Assembly (NCBI GenBank): GCA_017610245.1
Contig: JAFCCK010000008.1
Location: 1-14,053 of the forward strand
Source of the DNA: Candidatus Iainarchaeum sp.
Lineage (GTDB): Archaea > Iainarchaeota > Iainarchaeia > Iainarchaeales > GCA-2688035
Length of the DNA stretch: 14,053 nt
Reading direction: 5' to 3'
In this document: piece after piece, positions 12,301 through 14,053 of the stretch
Layout: the number at the start of each line of letters is the position of its first letter
How positions within the stretch are numbered: the first letter of the stretch is position 1
Translations under genes and position numbers: made by a program
The notes under the pieces: model-generated
Database searches by the model: none
Told to the model about the DNA's origin: nothing
What the model saw: only the letters and a program-made list of their open reading frames with translations

Positions 12301-14053
12301 GAAGTGTACGAAAGGGACCTGAATGTTGATGAAAAGATTGTTTCAATCAAGCCTGACAGGATTGGCGTTGCTTTAAATGCGAAGACCAAGCATGAAGCGG
12401 AGGACAAGTTCACAATAGAGAACCGCACCAACTTTGACGTGGTTTTAACAGACTTGAAGCTGGGCGGGCGCTTCAGGGCCCTGCTGGATGAGGAGAGGAT
12501 TGAAAACTGGCTGTTCGGGTTTGAGGGAGAGACTATTAAAGCCGGAGAGGAGGCAGAATACAGCCTGAAAACATTCCTGAGCGAATCAGGGGAGAGAATT
12601 GTTGAAGCGAGAACACTTGAAGGGGAGCTCTTGGTAAGCCTTTCTGCTTACGGCTCAATTTGGAACTTCACTGTGCCCACAATAATAAGCGTTGGACTGG
12701 GCGGGGAGGTAGATGAGCCGACCTGCTTCAATATAACGAAGAAAGAGTGGGAGGGCTTTACAGAGGGAAACCCCATTGAAATAGAGTTTGAGGTGCAGAA
12801 TAACTGTAGCGTGGAAAGCATTCCGGTGTCGTTGCGCGATATTGAGGCAAAGGTGAACTGGCAGGGAAACAGTATTGGCGAGTTTGAGCTAAGGACAGAG
12901 CAGGCAGCAATCGAATTGCGCTCTGGGTATTTCAGGAGATTTGCGCCGCAGCTCGCTCCCAGTGAATCTATTTCAGTTGTATTGAGCTTTTCTCCTGATG
13001 CGGGGGTTGATGGCGTAGCAAATGCTGAAATAGAGTTCAGGGCGGGCAACCCAACAGATACGAGAACGCAGTTGCTGACCGATGAGCTAGCTGCAGAAAT
13101 TACCTCCGTGAATTTGATTGATTGTGTGTATGTTGACAAGGATGTTCTGGTAATACAGGCCGAGAAGAGCGATACCTTTGAGATTGAAACCCTGGGATGC
13201 GGACCTCGCACAGACATAAAGTTGGAATCGGAGCTCACGCTCAGCAAGGAAAGGCTTACAATGGACAGCAAGGACAAGAAGGAGGTTGAGGTATCTGCGG
13301 AAAAGAACTTGCCAGGGCAGTACCCAATCAAGGTGTTTGCCCGGGGAGCTGACCAAGTGGAGGAGAAGCTCATCAAAACTGTTAGGGCAAGGATTTTGAG
13401 CGGCAAGTGCCTTGAGCTGAGCAAATACGAGTTTGAAGTATTCGACAATCCTGATGACCCATATGATGGATATGACACCGCTGAAATAATCAATCGCTGC
13501 TACGACAAGCCCGTAACCATCACGGTGAAATGGGACGAGCACGATTGGGGAGATGCGCTCCAAACAGGGCTGCTGTTCGGGCTAATCATGGGGCTGGCAG
13601 GGGGGGTAAGCTCAATGGGTGAGGGTGAGACATTCCTGACAGGGGCAGAAAAAACCGCAGGGGCAGCAGGCGTGGGGGCAACGCAAATAACATTCGGCGG
13701 CCGCAGATTATCTTATAAGGACGGGCAATGGGTGGATCCTGTAACAGGGATACCACACCCAAACCAGCCTGCAGTTAACAGGGCGTTTTGGGGGCAGCAA
13801 GAGGAGACAGATTCTGGGGTAGCTGGGAGCGCTGGAAGAGATGCAGGAGGAGCGAGTACAGCTCCGCCGCTTCAGCCCATTGTTCAGCCCTTACCAAGCG
13901 GCTTTGCAGTTTTGACTCCGACAGGGCTCGCTTCAAGCAGTCTCTTCGGGGGTCTGGGCGAGAGCATGCTTGGCGGGCTGGTTGGCGGCATTGGAAGGGG
14001 CGTAATGGGACCCCCGAGCTTTTTCAGCTGGGGCCTACAGGGGCTCTTGATGG
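9307..14053 (+). CDS. Second giant membrane-anchored surface protein, paralogue of the first (3' end outside window)
   Basis: I read the frame codon by codon from ATG 9307 to the window edge: 1,582 sense codons with no stop, so the gene continues to the right. The start MGLKELY, the transmembrane helix at residues 42-63, six carboxypeptidase-regulatory-like modules (starting near 64, 151, 237, 328, 414 and 503), GLHVRTG (640), FYRAW (729), CDEKFC (776-781), an Ig-like module (from 919), GLGGEVDEPTC (1130-1140) and DCVYV (Cys1273) all match the upstream giant protein in order and spacing. The predicted topology is N-in, C-out. After the CYD motif (Cys1398) the sequence becomes Gly/Ala-rich and hydrophobic, unlike its paralogue. 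No catalytic motif was found. It probably works at the cell surface beside, or in complex with, the first giant protein; this is inferred from adjacency and homology. Confidence 0.9.
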   Translation, partial: MGLKELYYSWEDRWYKLLDRIDEKIPIYKIIEPIDKVVPSFALFLIVVALLVIVGIVSLLPLVGGSVLAVEVLDSEENAIGGALVKAFLSGEEVFSGTTDEFGEVAVGSFPLGTELELRISKEGYDDRIETVTLDRPSFKKKVYLNEIMPSEVTILLKDEYSQPIREAVTLHFTCRNPSVVAPSSMTVSSGRATVIEPNNCNGLIVSVESDSYEFVGSVEITQETQTIFLSAIQLAGGTIRVELRFNGQLIAEPETVYLYRDNGVGGAGPIDSKTTSNGIASFSRAAGRYFVRTAGSGRFGSAESSVFTLAADDTETVSLELQENIVGHVKLKIVNKNSSAPISDALVTLKIGAEDAAPARDTDSNGLVEFAVTQNVEFTALVDHEDYCFTTVKVRISDAVQTIKVEPYTRACGGELKVKVLDQSGTLVKNATVSLHNEDGFSLGYRNQTTDVNGLAEFSGVKSGNYKAFAFKGSSSGWSEVEHFIERAADKTILTVVLTVPDGIVRVNVMDKDGLPLQFAQVAFMDVVDNEPIGGGALPVEDINGIVELTTRADKKIYIIVSKEGYTNYTSLVYPIIPSSVQEITAILEKEIISGDIGIEFLGMRNEAGKNVSVLAPGKRYKARFQLRIPVNKAYDKVGLHVRTGSHSIMELDKIVLKELNVPGRATIVKATSFNPENGYSVDAEHVSSDEAKWANIEWRGFVSGLLNAEVEIRVKETTRVEDELPLFYRAWAEKRGSFVRDPVDTALSDTAGVDESLYANTHKQIFQVGMETVCDEKFCFSASILDLTEQLAESVTESYSAKIFREYKLNFTILNNSEFETDSYMDAELRVKNENDAILLTDYSVYGAQGTTVTGIIDGSETGWISVGDLHPNVSVLGNFNFTPQKTGLAPLLIEIRAGQRIHFTKTISINVSARKRFDVVVAPELLPSGIENKVTVTVKEQAADLEVGGATVKVKDKFGDVIAEKTTNSRGIAILTLPALSPGEKLLLVVEKLDFEVYERDLNVDEKIVSIKPDRIGVALNAKTKHEAEDKFTIENRTNFDVVLTDLKLGGRFRALLDEERIENWLFGFEGETIKAGEEAEYSLKTFLSESGERIVEARTLEGELLVSLSAYGSIWNFTVPTIISVGLGGEVDEPTCFNITKKEWEGFTEGNPIEIEFEVQNNCSVESIPVSLRDIEAKVNWQGNSIGEFELRTEQAAIELRSGYFRRFAPQLAPSESISVVLSFSPDAGVDGVANAEIEFRAGNPTDTRTQLLTDELAAEITSVNLIDCVYVDKDVLVIQAEKSDTFEIETLGCGPRTDIKLESELTLSKERLTMDSKDKKEVEVSAEKNLPGQYPIKVFARGADQVEEKLIKTVRARILSGKCLELSKYEFEVFDNPDDPYDGYDTAEIINRCYDKPVTITVKWDEHDWGDALQTGLLFGLIMGLAGGVSSMGEGETFLTGAEKTAGAAGVGATQITFGGRRLSYKDGQWVDPVTGIPHPNQPAVNRAFWGQQEETDSGVAGSAGRDAGGASTAPPLQPIVQPLPSGFAVLTPTGLASSSLFGGLGESMLGGLVGGIGRGVMGPPSFFSWGLQGLLM
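9430..9495 (+). other. Transmembrane anchor of the second giant protein
   Basis: Residues 42-63 (ALFLIVVALLVIVGIVSLLP and following) are hydrophobic without a charge, preceded by VPSF and followed by the first strand of an extracellular module. It is placed as in the upstream paralogue and looks like an uncleaved signal-anchor. Confidence 0.8.
9496..11085 (+). repeat. Six-module carboxypeptidase-regulatory-like array, second giant protein
   Basis: Six beta modules correspond one to one with those of the upstream protein. Typical turns are TDEFGEV, TTSNGIASF, TDSNGLVEF, TDVNGLAEF and the diverged VEDINGIVEL. Module 2 has Cys175 and Cys201, exactly 26 residues apart as in the paralogue. Module 6 carries RADKK at residue 553. 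The modules are more similar to their counterpart in the other protein than to each other, judged by eye from shared motifs. Confidence 0.75.
13561..14053 (+). repeat. Gly/Ala-rich, partly hydrophobic low-complexity region
   Basis: From residue 1419 to the edge. It opens with a hydrophobic Gly-rich stretch (TGLLFGLIMGLAGG), followed by Gly/Ala/Thr-rich sequence, a short charged island with RRLSYKDGQWVDP, Pro/Gln-rich sequence (PPLQPIVQPLP) and a second Gly/Leu-rich hydrophobic stretch (LGESMLGGLVGGIGRG). It occupies the place where the paralogue has Tyr-rich tracts. The first stretch is a weak membrane-insertion candidate. Confidence 0.65.

Noticed and set aside
12648..13493. Reverse-strand open frame of 281 codons, Ser/Leu-rich
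   Set aside because: The + strand here encodes conserved motifs (GLGGEVD, DCVYV, CYD) shared with the upstream paralogue. The Ser-rich translation is what the complement of acidic, purine-rich coding sequence gives.
13561..13620. Second transmembrane helix in the second giant protein
   Set aside because: The stretch is hydrophobic but short and Gly-rich, and lies in low-complexity sequence. It is kept only as a weak possibility in the region entry.

Overview
The window looks archaeal, most likely from an uncultivated DPANN-type lineage. The support is the frequent use of AGG/AGA for arginine and ATA for isoleucine, AT-rich TATA/BRE-like sequences just ahead of the genes, and very large secreted proteins built from beta-sandwich modules behind one N-terminal membrane anchor. 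The lineage is an inference; there is no rRNA or other marker gene here.

The layout is three genes, all on the + strand, filling about 98.5% of the window. (1) Bases 1-1439 are the 3' part of a cysteine-rich, probably exported protein of unknown function. Its frame is open from the left edge, so its start is outside. (2) Bases 1552-9213 encode a complete 2,553-residue giant protein: a short cytoplasmic N-terminus, one transmembrane helix, six consecutive carboxypeptidase-regulatory-like/Ig-like modules, several further beta domains with paired cysteines, two tyrosine/glycine-rich low-complexity tracts, and a roughly 970-residue C-terminal part of no family I can name. (3) Bases 9307 to the right edge encode at least 1,582 residues of a second giant protein. 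It has no stop in the window, so a search limited to closed reading frames misses it. It is a paralogue of gene 2.

The two intergenic gaps (112 and 93 bases) carry AT-rich promoter-like elements. The two giant genes share an AAAGGG...TAATATAGA arrangement upstream, so each may have its own similarly controlled promoter. The second gap also has a 9-bp perfect inverted repeat.

The main result is that the two giant proteins are colinear, motif for motif, for about 1,275 residues with a register drift of about 7 residues or less. They then diverge in low-complexity sequence: Gly/Tyr- and Tyr/Gln/Pro-rich in the first, Gly/Ala-rich and hydrophobic in the second. The simplest reading is an old duplication of an entire cell-surface protein, giving a pair of membrane-anchored, outward-facing fibres or a two-subunit surface complex. 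A role in cell-cell contact, host attachment or envelope structure is inference only; no catalytic motif was found. No RNA genes, CRISPR arrays, insertion sequences or attachment sites were seen.
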